NCBI RefSeq assembly: GCF_016865485.1
Contig: NZ_AP024452.1
Span: 2,130,501 to 2,194,500, forward strand
Length of the DNA: 64,000 bases
Origin: Luteitalea sp. TBR-22
Lineage (GTDB): Bacteria; Acidobacteriota; Vicinamibacteria; Vicinamibacterales; Vicinamibacteraceae
Reading direction: 5' to 3'
The translations under genes and the position numbers were made by a program. Shown here in pieces: positions 28,436 through 39,030 of the stretch (its first letter is position 1; the number at the start of each line of letters is the position of its first letter). The notes beneath the pieces are model-generated. The model had not been told where the DNA came from. It was given only the letters and a program-made list of their open reading frames with translations, and ran no database searches.

Positions 28436-30088
28436 CTAGGGCTTGCCGGCCTCCGGCGCCTGGCCGCGGGTGACGGAGTACGGGGTGCCCGCGTTGAAGG
28501 TCGGCATCGCGTCGGCCTGCGCGACGCGGTGGCCGATGAGCGCCATCATGTCGGCCACCGTCCGCGCGCCCTTCCAGTACCAGTCGCGGTAGATGTCGTC
28601 GGACGGCTGGTGGTACCTGGTGGCCTCGAAGGCCTCGAAGCGCTCCTTGAAGGCCGCGCCAGTCTCCACCGGGGAGCCCACCAGCATCAGGCCCGGCACG
28701 CCCCGCTCGGCGAAGGGGAAGTGATCCGACCGGGAGAACACGCCGGCCTCCGGGATCGGGTCGTCCATCGGCGTGATGCCGTAGGCGCGTGCGACCTCCG
28801 CAAACAGCGCTCCCATCGAGTTGAGGGGCGCGCCGTACGCCACCATGTCCTTCACCGGTCCCATGATCTCGGTGCCGATGCCGTCGAGGTTCAGGACGGC
28901 GGCGGTCCTGGCGAGATCCCAGGTGGGATGGGCGACGTAGTGGCGCGAACCCAGCAGGCCGTACTCCTCGGCGGTGAAGGCGATGAACACGAGCGAGCGG
29001 CGGGGGCGTGCCTTTGCTTTCGCGAAGGCCTCGGCCACCGACAGCATCTCGGCCACGCCGATCGCGTTGTCGGCCGCGCCGTTGAACACAGCCTGCCGCA
29101 TCACGCCGAACGCATCGTAGTGGGCCGAGAACACGACGGCCTCGGCGGCCAACGACGGATCGCTGCCCTTGATCACGCCGATCACGTTGGGCGACGTGCC
29201 GTCCTTGCGTGACAACCTGAACTGCACGTCGACCTTCGCGGTGAGCGGAAACGGACGGAACGTCGCGCTGTCGGCTTCGGCGACCGCCTGGGCCAGCGTC
29301 CTGCCCGAGCCGGCCAGCAGCCGCTCGGCGCCCGCCGTGCTGAAGAACATCAACGGCACCGAACTCGGAGCGTCGGTGGTCGGCGCGCTGATGCTCCGTC
29401 GAGCCGTCTGATCGATCACGAACGGCCGTGGGTACAGCCCCCGTCCGCTCGGGATGTTGATGAAGCCGACGATGCCGCGCGCGAGCAGGGTAGGGACCAG
29501 GTCGGCATCCTTGGAGATCTCGTCCCACTTCTGCTGTGTGACGCCGGCCGGCGGGCCGTCCACCACCACCACGATCTTGCCCCGCAGGTCGGCGTCCTTC
29601 AGGTCGTCGCGCCCGAAGGTCTTCGACACCAGTCCGTAGCCCACGAACACCACCGGGGCCGTCGTCTGCAGGTCGGCAAACGTGCCCAGGGTCGACCAGT
29701 CGGTGCCATAGGGGAGATCGACGTCGTCGACCCGCACGTGGGTGGGAGGGACGAACTCGGTGGCCCGCAGGGGCACCTGCTGCAAGTACGAGCCGCCGTC
29801 GCCGCCAGGCGCGAGGCCGAGCCGTTTCATCCGATCGGCGATCCACGCCGCCGCCCGTTCGCCACCCGGCTGGAGGGTGCCGCGGCCCTCCATGCGATCG
29901 CTGGCGAGCGCGGCCGTGGCCTCGCGGATGCTGGATTCCTTCACGCGGCGCACGACATCGCGTTCAGCCGCGGACAGCCCGGCCGGCTGGGCCGATACGG
30001 AACCGCCCGCACCCAGCACGCACAACAGGCCCACCACGAGGCCGCGCAGGTGCCGGCCGGTTCTCCGATGCCTCTTCACATGTTCCAC
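28436..30088 (-). CDS. Exported M28 family metallopeptidase with PA domain
   Basis: 550 residues from a GTG at 30088 (GGAGG seven bases upstream). Signal peptide to about residue 34 (LVVGLLCVLGAGGSVSAQ). A PA-domain-like insert runs about 130-250 (VFVGYGLVSKTFGRDDLKDADL). Metal ligands of the di-zinc core appear in FSAHYDAFGV, NGAADNAIGVAE, FTAEEYGLLGSRHY, VLNLDGIGTE and EATRYHQPSDD. It is similar in design to the peptidase at 9127-10692 but has a different insert and active-site loops. Convergent with the isomerase remnant, 12 bp apart. Confidence 0.88.
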   Translation of the reverse strand: MEHVKRHRRTGRHLRGLVVGLLCVLGAGGSVSAQPAGLSAAERDVVRRVKESSIREATAALASDRMEGRGTLQPGGERAAAWIADRMKRLGLAPGGDGGSYLQQVPLRATEFVPPTHVRVDDVDLPYGTDWSTLGTFADLQTTAPVVFVGYGLVSKTFGRDDLKDADLRGKIVVVVDGPPAGVTQQKWDEISKDADLVPTLLARGIVGFINIPSGRGLYPRPFVIDQTARRSISAPTTDAPSSVPLMFFSTAGAERLLAGSGRTLAQAVAEADSATFRPFPLTAKVDVQFRLSRKDGTSPNVIGVIKGSDPSLAAEAVVFSAHYDAFGVMRQAVFNGAADNAIGVAEMLSVAEAFAKAKARPRRSLVFIAFTAEEYGLLGSRHYVAHPTWDLARTAAVLNLDGIGTEIMGPVKDMVAYGAPLNSMGALFAEVARAYGITPMDDPIPEAGVFSRSDHFPFAERGVPGLMLVGSPVETGAAFKERFEAFEATRYHQPSDDIYRDWYWKGARTVADMMALIGHRVAQADAMPTFNAGTPYSVTRGQAPEAGKP

Positions 30089-30439
30089 GTCGGCGCCTCC
30101 ACCCTCTGTGCCTCAATACGACTCGCTGGCTCAGCAAGAGTGTGGCTCGGGCCGGGCGTGCGCTGCTATCCGCCAACTGACAAGGGTCGTGCGAGCATCA
30201 CCGACCTGAGCCTGTGCACCGCGGGCCAGGGACGGGGAGAGCGCGGTTCGCGGGCGCCAGACGAACCCCTGGGACGCTTCGATGGGCGCATCGAGTGGCA
30301 CTCAGGCCGTGCACGACGTCGGCGATGGCGGGATGATCGAGCCCATGGTGGAGTCTCGCGATGTTCAATGGCGCCAGGTGAGCCGGCACGGGGGCGATGG
30401 CAGCCGGATGGTCGGTCGCACGCGCGCGGAGGGCAGGCG
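30089..30439. other. Intergenic region, 351 bp, no gene recognised
   Basis: The gap separates the divergent M28 peptidase and YdcF-like genes, so promoters for both must lie here. I see no tRNA, no strong hairpin, no repeat and no convincing small gene; only short GC-rich frames. Confidence 0.6.
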
Positions 30440-31039
30440 GTGAGGCGCGTCTTCCGTGTGGTGATGCGTTTCGTTCGGCGCGTCGTCGTGGCCTGGGCGA
30501 TGGTGTGTGCGGTGCTCGTCGCGGCGGTCGTGAGCGTCGGGATGATCGACCGACCGGCCCCGGCCGACGTCATCGTCGTCCTGGGGGCCGCCCTGACCGA
30601 CGAAGGGGCGCCCGGCAAGGCGCTGACGCGCCGTTCGGAGCACGCGGCCGACCTGTGGACGCAGGGGTTCGCCGGCATGGTGATCTGCGCGGGAGGCATC
30701 GGGCCCGATGCCTGGATTCAGCGCAGCGAGGCCGACGGCTGTCGCGAAGTCCTGATGCGCCACGGCGTGCCTCGCGATCGGATCGTCCTCGAGGAGACAA
30801 GTCGCACGACCGCGGAGAACGCCCGCAACGCCGGCGGGATCATGGCGCGCCACGGCTGGCGGCGCGCGCTGGTGGTGAGCGACAGCTACCACGTGTTCCG
30901 GGCGCGCGTCCTGTGTCGCCGCGCCGGCATGGACGTCGTGACCAGTCCGGTGCCGGTCAGCCGCGTCGGCAGCCCGCTCTTCTACGTGATGTCGGTGGTG
31001 CGCGAGGTCGGCGCGCTGCACGTGCAGCTGTTCAGGTGA
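30440..31039 (+). CDS. YdcF/SanA-family DUF218 protein
   Basis: 199 residues from a GTG at 30440 with GGAGG upstream. An N-terminal basic and hydrophobic segment (VVAWAMVCAVLVAAVVSVGMI) anchors or exports the protein. The DUF218 core follows: DVIVVLGAALTDEGAPG, CAGGIGPDA, LEETSRTTAENARNAG and VVSDSYHVFRA, which are the conserved family blocks. Relatives (SanA, ElyC, YdcF) act on envelope integrity, and ElyC affects peptidoglycan precursor metabolism. The precise role here is not readable. Confidence 0.82.
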   Translation: MRRVFRVVMRFVRRVVVAWAMVCAVLVAAVVSVGMIDRPAPADVIVVLGAALTDEGAPGKALTRRSEHAADLWTQGFAGMVICAGGIGPDAWIQRSEADGCREVLMRHGVPRDRIVLEETSRTTAENARNAGGIMARHGWRRALVVSDSYHVFRARVLCRRAGMDVVTSPVPVSRVGSPLFYVMSVVREVGALHVQLFR

Positions 31040-31061
31040 GGCGGCCCACCGGGGGCGCGTC

Positions 31062-32528
31062 TCAGAACCAGCCGCGCAGCAGGTCGCGCGCCACGAAGTA
31101 CACGAAGAAGGCGTAGAACGCGGCGCACAGCAGCAGGCCTGCCTCGCGCCACAGCGGCGGACGCACCGCCGGCGGCAGGAAGCGCCGGTTGACGATGAAG
31201 ATCTGCACGCCGGCGATCATCAGCACCACCCCGGCCATGTTGGCGAGGATCTTGAACAACTGGAACGGCGAAGCGGACTGGATGACGACCGCGCTCCAGA
31301 TCGAGAAGGTGACCAGCACGCCGTAGTAGATCGTGCGGATGTTGGAGGCGGCCCGGGCACCGGGGCTGGCCATCCACACGGCGTCGGTGATCGTGCGCAC
31401 CAGGATGTCGGTGTTGCCCAGCTGCGTCTTGAACAGCACCCAGAAGCCGTTGAACAGCGTGAGGAACCAGAAGCCCTTCCAGACGCGGCTGAGGTACTCG
31501 GCCTGATACGCCCCGGCGGCCAGGCCCTGCAGGTCGGTGCCGTGCGGGATCACCGCGGTCGCCAGGTTGACGTTGAGGAACATCCCGACGAAGCAGAACA
31601 GGCCCCACACCCACACCTGGTCCACCTGGACGTACCGCATCCAGTCCCGCCACCGCGCCATGTTGGCCGGCGTGGTCGGGAACACCGTGCCGACGTGCGA
31701 CAGGGTGATTTCGTGCCCGCCCACCGCGCTCGGGATGGCGCCGACCAGCGCGCCCATGCCGAAGCCCTTGTCGCGCAGCCAATTGGTGACCGTCAGGTTA
31801 CCCATGCCGCCAGACCCGGCGGTCGCGGCCAGCGCGCCGATCAGCGCCCAGTCCATCGGCTGCGGCAGGCCGGCGAGGCTGAAGAAGCCGGTGAAGGTCT
31901 GCCACCAGTGCGCCGCCGGCACGAACAGGACGTTGACCACGACGAGGAAGCCGAAGACCACCGCCAGCATGGTCCAGGCGAACTGCTCGAGCATCCGCTC
32001 GATCGTGCCGCCGAACGACAGGATCAGGACGACGGCGACGATGAGGCCGCTGGCAATCCAGCCTTGCGTGGCCTGTTCCGGGGCGCCGGGCATCCGTCCC
32101 ATCGCGGCGCCGAGCAGGGTGGCCGCCGCGCTGCCGGCCAGCGCCGGCCAGCCGAGCTGGAAGAAGCCGAGGATGCTGTAGAAGGCGGCCCAGAACTTCG
32201 CCCCGGGCTTGAGGCGGAGGATGCCGCCGTAGATGGGCTCGCCCGTGTAGAGCGTGTAGCGGATCGCCTCCAGGTTGAACAGCACCTGCAGCACGATCGC
32301 GACCGTCGCCACCAGGAAGATCGCCGCCGAGTACTTCACGGCCGCCGCCGGGCCGACGAGCCACTCGCCACCGCCCACCGACGTGGCCGCCATGATGGCG
32401 CCGGGGCCGATCACCTTGAAGGCGTTGCGGATCGAGAAGGGCGGCGGCGCGGGGAGGTCGGCGACCGACCACGGGGGCAGGGCGCCGTGAGCGGGCGGCA
32501 GGTCCGTCCCGCGTTGGGATGTCGGCAT
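31062..32528 (-). CDS. Nramp-like divalent metal transporter (divergent)
   Basis: 488 residues from the ATG at 32528; a GTG at 32537 adds three residues. About eleven to twelve membrane helices. The opening helix GPGAIMAATSVGGGEW and segments such as TAGSGGMGNLTVTNWLRD place it in an Nramp-like branch common in planctomycetes and acidobacteria. However, the metal-binding DPGN of helix 1 is replaced by GPGA/TSVGGG, and the helix 6 Met-Pro-His triplet is not evident. Substrate may therefore not be Mn2+/Fe2+, or binding may use other residues. It ends convergent to YdcF. Confidence 0.75.
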   Translation of the reverse strand: MPTSQRGTDLPPAHGALPPWSVADLPAPPPFSIRNAFKVIGPGAIMAATSVGGGEWLVGPAAAVKYSAAIFLVATVAIVLQVLFNLEAIRYTLYTGEPIYGGILRLKPGAKFWAAFYSILGFFQLGWPALAGSAAATLLGAAMGRMPGAPEQATQGWIASGLIVAVVLILSFGGTIERMLEQFAWTMLAVVFGFLVVVNVLFVPAAHWWQTFTGFFSLAGLPQPMDWALIGALAATAGSGGMGNLTVTNWLRDKGFGMGALVGAIPSAVGGHEITLSHVGTVFPTTPANMARWRDWMRYVQVDQVWVWGLFCFVGMFLNVNLATAVIPHGTDLQGLAAGAYQAEYLSRVWKGFWFLTLFNGFWVLFKTQLGNTDILVRTITDAVWMASPGARAASNIRTIYYGVLVTFSIWSAVVIQSASPFQLFKILANMAGVVLMIAGVQIFIVNRRFLPPAVRPPLWREAGLLLCAAFYAFFVYFVARDLLRGWF

Positions 32529-32578
32529 GGCGCACACTATGCCACGGCCGTGCGGCCGCCGGGCGGCGGCTGCGGGCA

Positions 32579-32605
32579 GGCGCGGGGCCGTGACGGCGCC
32601 GCGCC
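32579..32605 (-). terminator. Hairpin between two minus-strand genes
   Basis: GGCGCGGGGCCGT and ACGGCGCCGCGCC form a 13-bp stem with one mismatch around a single-base loop, just downstream of the small secreted-protein gene that ends at 32620. Confidence 0.5.
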
Positions 32606-32619
32606 CGCGTGCGGGGGGC

Positions 32620-33009
32620 TCAGGACGTGACGCGCCGGGCGGTGAACTGCCGCGGCGGCGTGTCGGCCCCCTCGCGTGTCTGGGTGAAGCTGATCTCGTT
32701 ACCGGTGACCTTGCCCTTGTAGAGCATGGTCACCTCGTTGCCCTGCCAACTGCGCACGACGCTGAAGGCCACGTCGTCGCCCTTGACCGAGCCGTTCCTG
32801 ATCTCGGCGTCGCTGCCGCCCGGCATGCCGGAGACGGTGCCCGTCAGCTTCTCGCCCTCGACCTTGAACGTGAAGATCTGCTCGCGCGTCTGCCCATCGC
32901 GGCCGGCCACCTGGGCCGTCCACTTGCCGGTGACGTCGGCCGCATGGATGGTGACGGACGCAATCGCGAGGCACAGCGCCATCGCGAGCATCGAAAGTCC
33001 TTGCCGCAT
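32620..33009 (-). CDS. Small secreted beta-rich protein, unknown function
   Basis: 129 residues from an ATG at 33009 with AGGAGG immediately upstream. Signal peptide 1-24 (LAMALCLAIASVTIHAADV). The mature 105 residues are a run of beta-strands (TGKWTAQVAGRD, EQIFTFKVEGEKLTGTVSG, EVTMLYKGKVTGNEISFTQ), a lipocalin or calycin-like pattern seen in many acidobacterial small exported proteins. No catalytic residues are recognisable. Confidence 0.8.
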   Translation of the reverse strand: MRQGLSMLAMALCLAIASVTIHAADVTGKWTAQVAGRDGQTREQIFTFKVEGEKLTGTVSGMPGGSDAEIRNGSVKGDDVAFSVVRSWQGNEVTMLYKGKVTGNEISFTQTREGADTPPRQFTARRVTS

Positions 33010-33066
33010 GATTCCTCCTGGGGGATGGGTCGCGCGGCATTGTACTCCCCGGGGGTGAAAGGGGAG

Positions 33067-33261
33067 CTATTCGTCGATCTGCCACTCCTGTGGCGGCTGC
33101 GGACCCAACTGGATGCCTGCCAGGTCCGGATCCTCCGCGCCGTTCTGCGCGCCAGACTGTTCCTTCGGGGCCGCGCGCCGTGCCTGCTTCTCGCGGCGAC
33201 GGTCGGCGAGCGCACGCTCACGCTGCAGCTTCACTTGCGTCATCTTTCCTTTTCGGCTCAC
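33067..33261 (-). CDS. Small highly charged conserved-type protein
   Basis: 64 residues from a GTG at 33261 preceded by GGGAGA at correct spacing. The first 35 residues are strongly basic (SRKGKMTQVKLQRERALADR, RREKQARRAAPKEQS) and helix-forming; the tail is acidic (EDPDLAGIQLGPQPPQEWQI). Small proteins with the same SRKGK start and PDLAGI-PQ tail seem to recur in related genomes, from memory only. An RNA or ribosome-associated role would fit the charge, but is a guess. Confidence 0.6.
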   Translation of the reverse strand: MSRKGKMTQVKLQRERALADRRREKQARRAAPKEQSGAQNGAEDPDLAGIQLGPQPPQEWQIDE

Positions 33262-33709
33262 CCTGTCTCCCTTCGATGTGGGCCTCGTCGCCGGCCGCAA
33301 GGCCAGGCGTGCACGAGGGACCGCGAGCGTCGCCCATGCCACCCTGGCAAGGGGCCGCCATCGCCCGCGGCGCGTGTGTCCTGATCCAGTGTGTCACATC
33401 GGGCGTGGCTCAGCCGCACCGGTGCAGATGTCGGCCCATTTCCGTCGATCACGCCGCGCCCGACGTCCTCGCGTCGTGCCCGATGGTGGCGGCTCAGCTC
33501 GCGACCGTCCCCGCGTCGCCCGAACGGCGCGTGGGACGGCCCCGAGGTGTTGCACACAGGCGACACGCCTCGCTGAATCGTCCTGCGCGGAGGACTCGTC
33601 GTGGGATGAACGGCGGTAGAGCCGTGACCAATCGCAGCCGGTAGCGGCACCGGCCTTGCACGAACGTCGCACCGCGATGCCGAACGAGTGCCGTCAAGGC
33701 GAGGGAGCG
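33262..33709. other. Intergenic region, 448 bp, no gene recognised
   Basis: Divergent gap between the small charged protein and the outer-membrane barrel protein. It contains no tRNA, repeat or hairpin that I can support, and overlapping short frames look non-coding. Confidence 0.55.
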
Positions 33710-34345
33710 ATGCAGAGAGTCGAGTGGGTGAGGCGCGTGGTGATCGGGGTGATGTTCGTGGTGGCGGCGACCGTGCCCGACGCGGTGGCCCAGACGTCGG
33801 TGCCACGCGTCGAGGTCGGTGGCCTGGTGAGCGCGTTGGCCCTGGCCGAGGCGCCCGACACCAGCGTCGGCGTCGGCGGCCGCCTCACGGTGAACCTCAC
33901 CCGGTGGCTGGGCCTCGAGGGCGAGTACCAGTTCGTGCCCGACGACGAGTTCACCCTCAGCAGCGTGCAGGCCGACGGGCGCACGGCGGGCCTGCGCTAC
34001 GAGCGTCGTCGATCGACGGCCCTGTTCGGCGTCAAGGCGGGCTACCGTGGCGACCGCATCGGCCTGTTCGCCAGGGTGCGCCCCGGCGTCACGTCGCTCA
34101 CCGATCGCGGCGTCGACTGCCTGGGTGACGTGTGCGCGCTGCTGTTGCTCGCGGTACCCGAGTATCGACCCGAGTTCGCGCTCGACATCGGCGGCGTCGT
34201 CGAGCTCTATCCCTCGTCGCGGTGGCTGGTGCGCGCCGACCTCGGGGTGCTGCGCGTCTGGCATCGCGGCAGCGCGCCGCCGTGCGGCTCGGCCTGCGCC
34301 ACCTCCAGCTTCGGCTCGTCGATCGGCGTCGGGGTGCGCTTCTGA
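33710..34345 (+). CDS. Outer-membrane beta-barrel protein
   Basis: 211 residues from an ATG at 33710 with GAGGGA upstream; signal peptide to about residue 27 (VVIGVMFVVAATVPDAVAQ). The mature protein shows eight or so amphipathic strands (SVGVGGRLTVNLTRWLGLEG, ALFGVKAGYRGDRIGLFARV, FALDIGGVVELYPSSRWLVR) and ends SSFGSSIGVGVRF with a C-terminal Phe, the classical barrel end. It has four Cys in two short pairs (CLGDVC, CGSAC), which is unusual for such barrels. Convergent with the following kinase, 4 bp apart. Confidence 0.8.
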   Translation: MQRVEWVRRVVIGVMFVVAATVPDAVAQTSVPRVEVGGLVSALALAEAPDTSVGVGGRLTVNLTRWLGLEGEYQFVPDDEFTLSSVQADGRTAGLRYERRRSTALFGVKAGYRGDRIGLFARVRPGVTSLTDRGVDCLGDVCALLLLAVPEYRPEFALDIGGVVELYPSSRWLVRADLGVLRVWHRGSAPPCGSACATSSFGSSIGVGVRF

Positions 34346-34349
34346 TCCG

Positions 34350-36143
34350 TCACGAGCACTCGGGCTCTTCGGCGCACGCCGGCAGCAGCACCTCGATCGT
34401 GGTGCCGCGGCCGACACGGCTCTCGACCCGGATGGCGCCGCCGTGCGCCTTGACGATGCCCTGCACGACCGAGAGCCCTAGGCCCGAGCCTTCGCCAGGG
34501 ACGCGCGTGCTGAAGAACGGATCGAAGATGCGGTCCTGCACGTAGGCGTCCATGCCGATGCCCGTGTCGCTCACCGAGAGCGACAGGTGCCGACCCGGCG
34601 CCAGCCCGTCGGCGCCGCCGCCGTCCACGTCGCGGCCGTGCAGGCCGATGACCACGTGCCCCTGGCCGGACGCCATGGCGTGGACGGCATTGACGCACAG
34701 GTTCATCAGCACCTGGTGCAACTGCGCCGGCGCGGCCGAGACGGCGGGCGGCCGCTCGTCGGCATCGACGATCAGGTCGATCGCGGCCGGCAGCGTCGGG
34801 GCCATCAGCCGCGCCACTTCGTCGACGATGGTGCGGACGTCGACGCGCCGATGCACCGCGCGCGGCTGGCGCGTGGTCGACGTGAGGACCTGCGCGACGA
34901 GCTCGCGGGCGCGCTGGGCCGCCGTGGCGACGTCGTTGAGCATGTCCTCGACCGGACGCCCCGCCGTCCCGCCGGAACGGGCCAGTTCCACGTTGCCGAG
35001 GATGATGGTGAGCAGGTTGTTCAGGTCGTGCGTCATGCCCGCCGCCAGCCGACCGAGCGCCTGCATCTTCTCGGCCTGGCGGAGCTCGGTCTCGAGGCGG
35101 GCGCGCGCCTCCTCGCTCCGGCGCCGTTCCGTGATGTCGCTGACCGAGAACACCACGCTCGACACCTCGCCTGCGTCGTCGAGGATCGGCGCGCCGTTGA
35201 TCGCCAGGAGCCGCCACCGCCCGTCGGGCCATTCGATGCCGTGCTCGACGTCCCAGACCGGGGCCCGCGAGGCCAGGATGCGGGCGAACGGCTGCGCGTC
35301 GGCGGGCCACGGGCCGCCGTCGGGCGCGGTGTGCCGCCACGCCGGCGCGTCGTAGGTCCGTCCGACGATCGCGTCGCGCGTCAGGCCGAGGATCTGCTCG
35401 GCACGCGGATTGGCGTACGTGATGTCGCCACCCGGCGAGACCTGGACGATGGCGGCGACGCTCGTGTTCATGATCGCTTCGAGCATGGCGGTCTTCTCGC
35501 GGAGCGCGTCGGCGGCCCGCTGTTCCGCCGCCAGGAGCGAGGCCAGCGACCGCGCCTGCCGCGCGAGCTCCAGGTGCTGGAGCGCATGCCTGGCGAGGAT
35601 CTGCAGCAGATCGCGCTGCAGCGCCGTCAATCGGCGCGGCGTCGTGTCGAGGACGCAGAGGGTGCCGATGGCGTGTCCGGTGGGCGTCACGAGGGGGACC
35701 CCGGCGTAGTAGCGGATGTAGGGCGCCCTGGTGACCATCGGATGGCCCTCGAAGCGCGGGTCGGCCCGGGTGTCGGCGATCTCGAGGAACTCGCCCGGGG
35801 CGAGGATGGTGTAGCCGCAGAACGCCTCGTCGCGGTGGGTCTCGCCGACGGCAAGTCCCCGCCGCGACTTGAACCACTGCCGCGCGTCGTCGACCAGCGA
35901 CACCAGGCTGATCGGCGCTTCGCAGAGGCGGGCCGCCAGCGCGGTCAGCTCGTCGAGGACGGGGTCGGGCTCCGGGCCGATCTCGTACGCCCACAGTGCT
36001 TGCAATCTCGCGCGCTCGTCGGCCGGCGGCTGCGCGGGTGTCCACAGCGCCCGGCGCCGTCGGGCACCGTCCGTGTCGGGCGCGAGGGGCGTGTGGTCAA
36101 TCGAGGGTTCATCGTGATCGAGGGGGAGCGTCTCCACGGCCAC
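34350..36143 (-). CDS. GAF-PAS histidine kinase
   Basis: 597 residues if started at the GTG at 36143; no ribosome binding site is clear, so the start is uncertain. No membrane segments. GAF domain about 60-195 (ISLVSLVDDARQWFKSRRGL, EAFCGYTILAP, YYAGVPLVTPTGHAIGTLCV), a PAS domain about 225-345 (MNTSVAAIVQVSPGGDITYA, SSVVFSVSDITERR), HisKA with MTHDLNNLLTIILGN, then HATPase (VSDTGIGM, GSGLGLSVVQGIV). The H-D-L-N-N-L form is typical of kinases that end in or feed receivers. It is divergent from the sigma-54 activator, with several inverted repeats between them. Confidence 0.88.
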   Translation of the reverse strand: MAVETLPLDHDEPSIDHTPLAPDTDGARRRRALWTPAQPPADERARLQALWAYEIGPEPDPVLDELTALAARLCEAPISLVSLVDDARQWFKSRRGLAVGETHRDEAFCGYTILAPGEFLEIADTRADPRFEGHPMVTRAPYIRYYAGVPLVTPTGHAIGTLCVLDTTPRRLTALQRDLLQILARHALQHLELARQARSLASLLAAEQRAADALREKTAMLEAIMNTSVAAIVQVSPGGDITYANPRAEQILGLTRDAIVGRTYDAPAWRHTAPDGGPWPADAQPFARILASRAPVWDVEHGIEWPDGRWRLLAINGAPILDDAGEVSSVVFSVSDITERRRSEEARARLETELRQAEKMQALGRLAAGMTHDLNNLLTIILGNVELARSGGTAGRPVEDMLNDVATAAQRARELVAQVLTSTTRQPRAVHRRVDVRTIVDEVARLMAPTLPAAIDLIVDADERPPAVSAAPAQLHQVLMNLCVNAVHAMASGQGHVVIGLHGRDVDGGGADGLAPGRHLSLSVSDTGIGMDAYVQDRIFDPFFSTRVPGEGSGLGLSVVQGIVKAHGGAIRVESRVGRGTTIEVLLPACAEEPECS

Positions 36144-36164
36144 AGACGGTGCAGTGTCGTTGCC

Positions 36165-36180
36165 AGCACGTGAAGCGCCA
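36165..36180 (-). promoter_or_regulatory. Weak sigma-54-like element before the GAF-PAS kinase
   Basis: Minus-strand TGGCGC-TTCAC-GTGCT keeps the GG/GC spacing of a -24/-12 promoter. Transcription would start only about 10 bp before the proposed start codon, so either the start is further in or the match is fortuitous. Confidence 0.25.
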
Positions 36181-36228
36181 GAGATCGGCCGGAATCCGTG
36201 GTCTTGCCACCGATCTCGATTCCCGGCG

Positions 36229-36280
36229 TGTCGACATTCGTCGACATGTCGTCAGGTGACGAAACGGCTTGACACCTGAC
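36229..36280. promoter_or_regulatory. Cluster of inverted repeats in a divergent promoter region
   Basis: Three overlapping dyads: TGTCGAC-ATTC-GTCGACA (36229-36246), the palindrome CGACATGTCG (36242-36251), and GTCAGGTG with CACCTGAC 14 bp apart (36251-36258 and 36273-36280). The density suggests binding sites for one or more regulators, possibly the activator encoded at 36306. Confidence 0.55.
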
Positions 36281-36305
36281 GAACGGCAGTGGAAGCTCGA
36301 CAGCA

Positions 36306-38852
<2,547 letters not shown>

Positions 38853-38885
38853 CGGACGCGGCCGGGTTGCCCGTCGCCGTGCGAC

Positions 38886-38927
38886 AGGCAGGCTCCTTGC
38901 TTCCACAGTCGATGGCTGACGAATTGC
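38886..38927 (+). promoter_or_regulatory. Two tandem sigma-54 (-24/-12) promoter elements
   Basis: AGGCAG-GCTCC-TTGC at 38886-38900 and TGGCTG-ACGAA-TTGC at 38913-38927. Both keep the exact 10-bp spacing between GG and GC, and the second matches TGGCAC-N5-TTGC at nearly all key positions. Predicted start of transcription from the second is near 38939, about 90 bp before the P-type ATPase ATG. Confidence 0.65.
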
Positions 38928-39030
38928 TTCGCTGACACCACGCATCGCGGCGGACCGGTGCGGAAGTTTGGGGCGCGCCGTGAACTCCTCCCCATCGGGT
39001 GCCGTGCGGCTCGCCTGGCCCGGAGGCGAA

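Noticed and set aside
34350-36143. GAF-PAS kinase as cognate partner of the sigma-54 activator at 36306
   Set aside because: The activator has GAF domains and no receiver, so phosphotransfer is not possible in the usual way. Shared regulation is possible, but a two-component pair is not supported.
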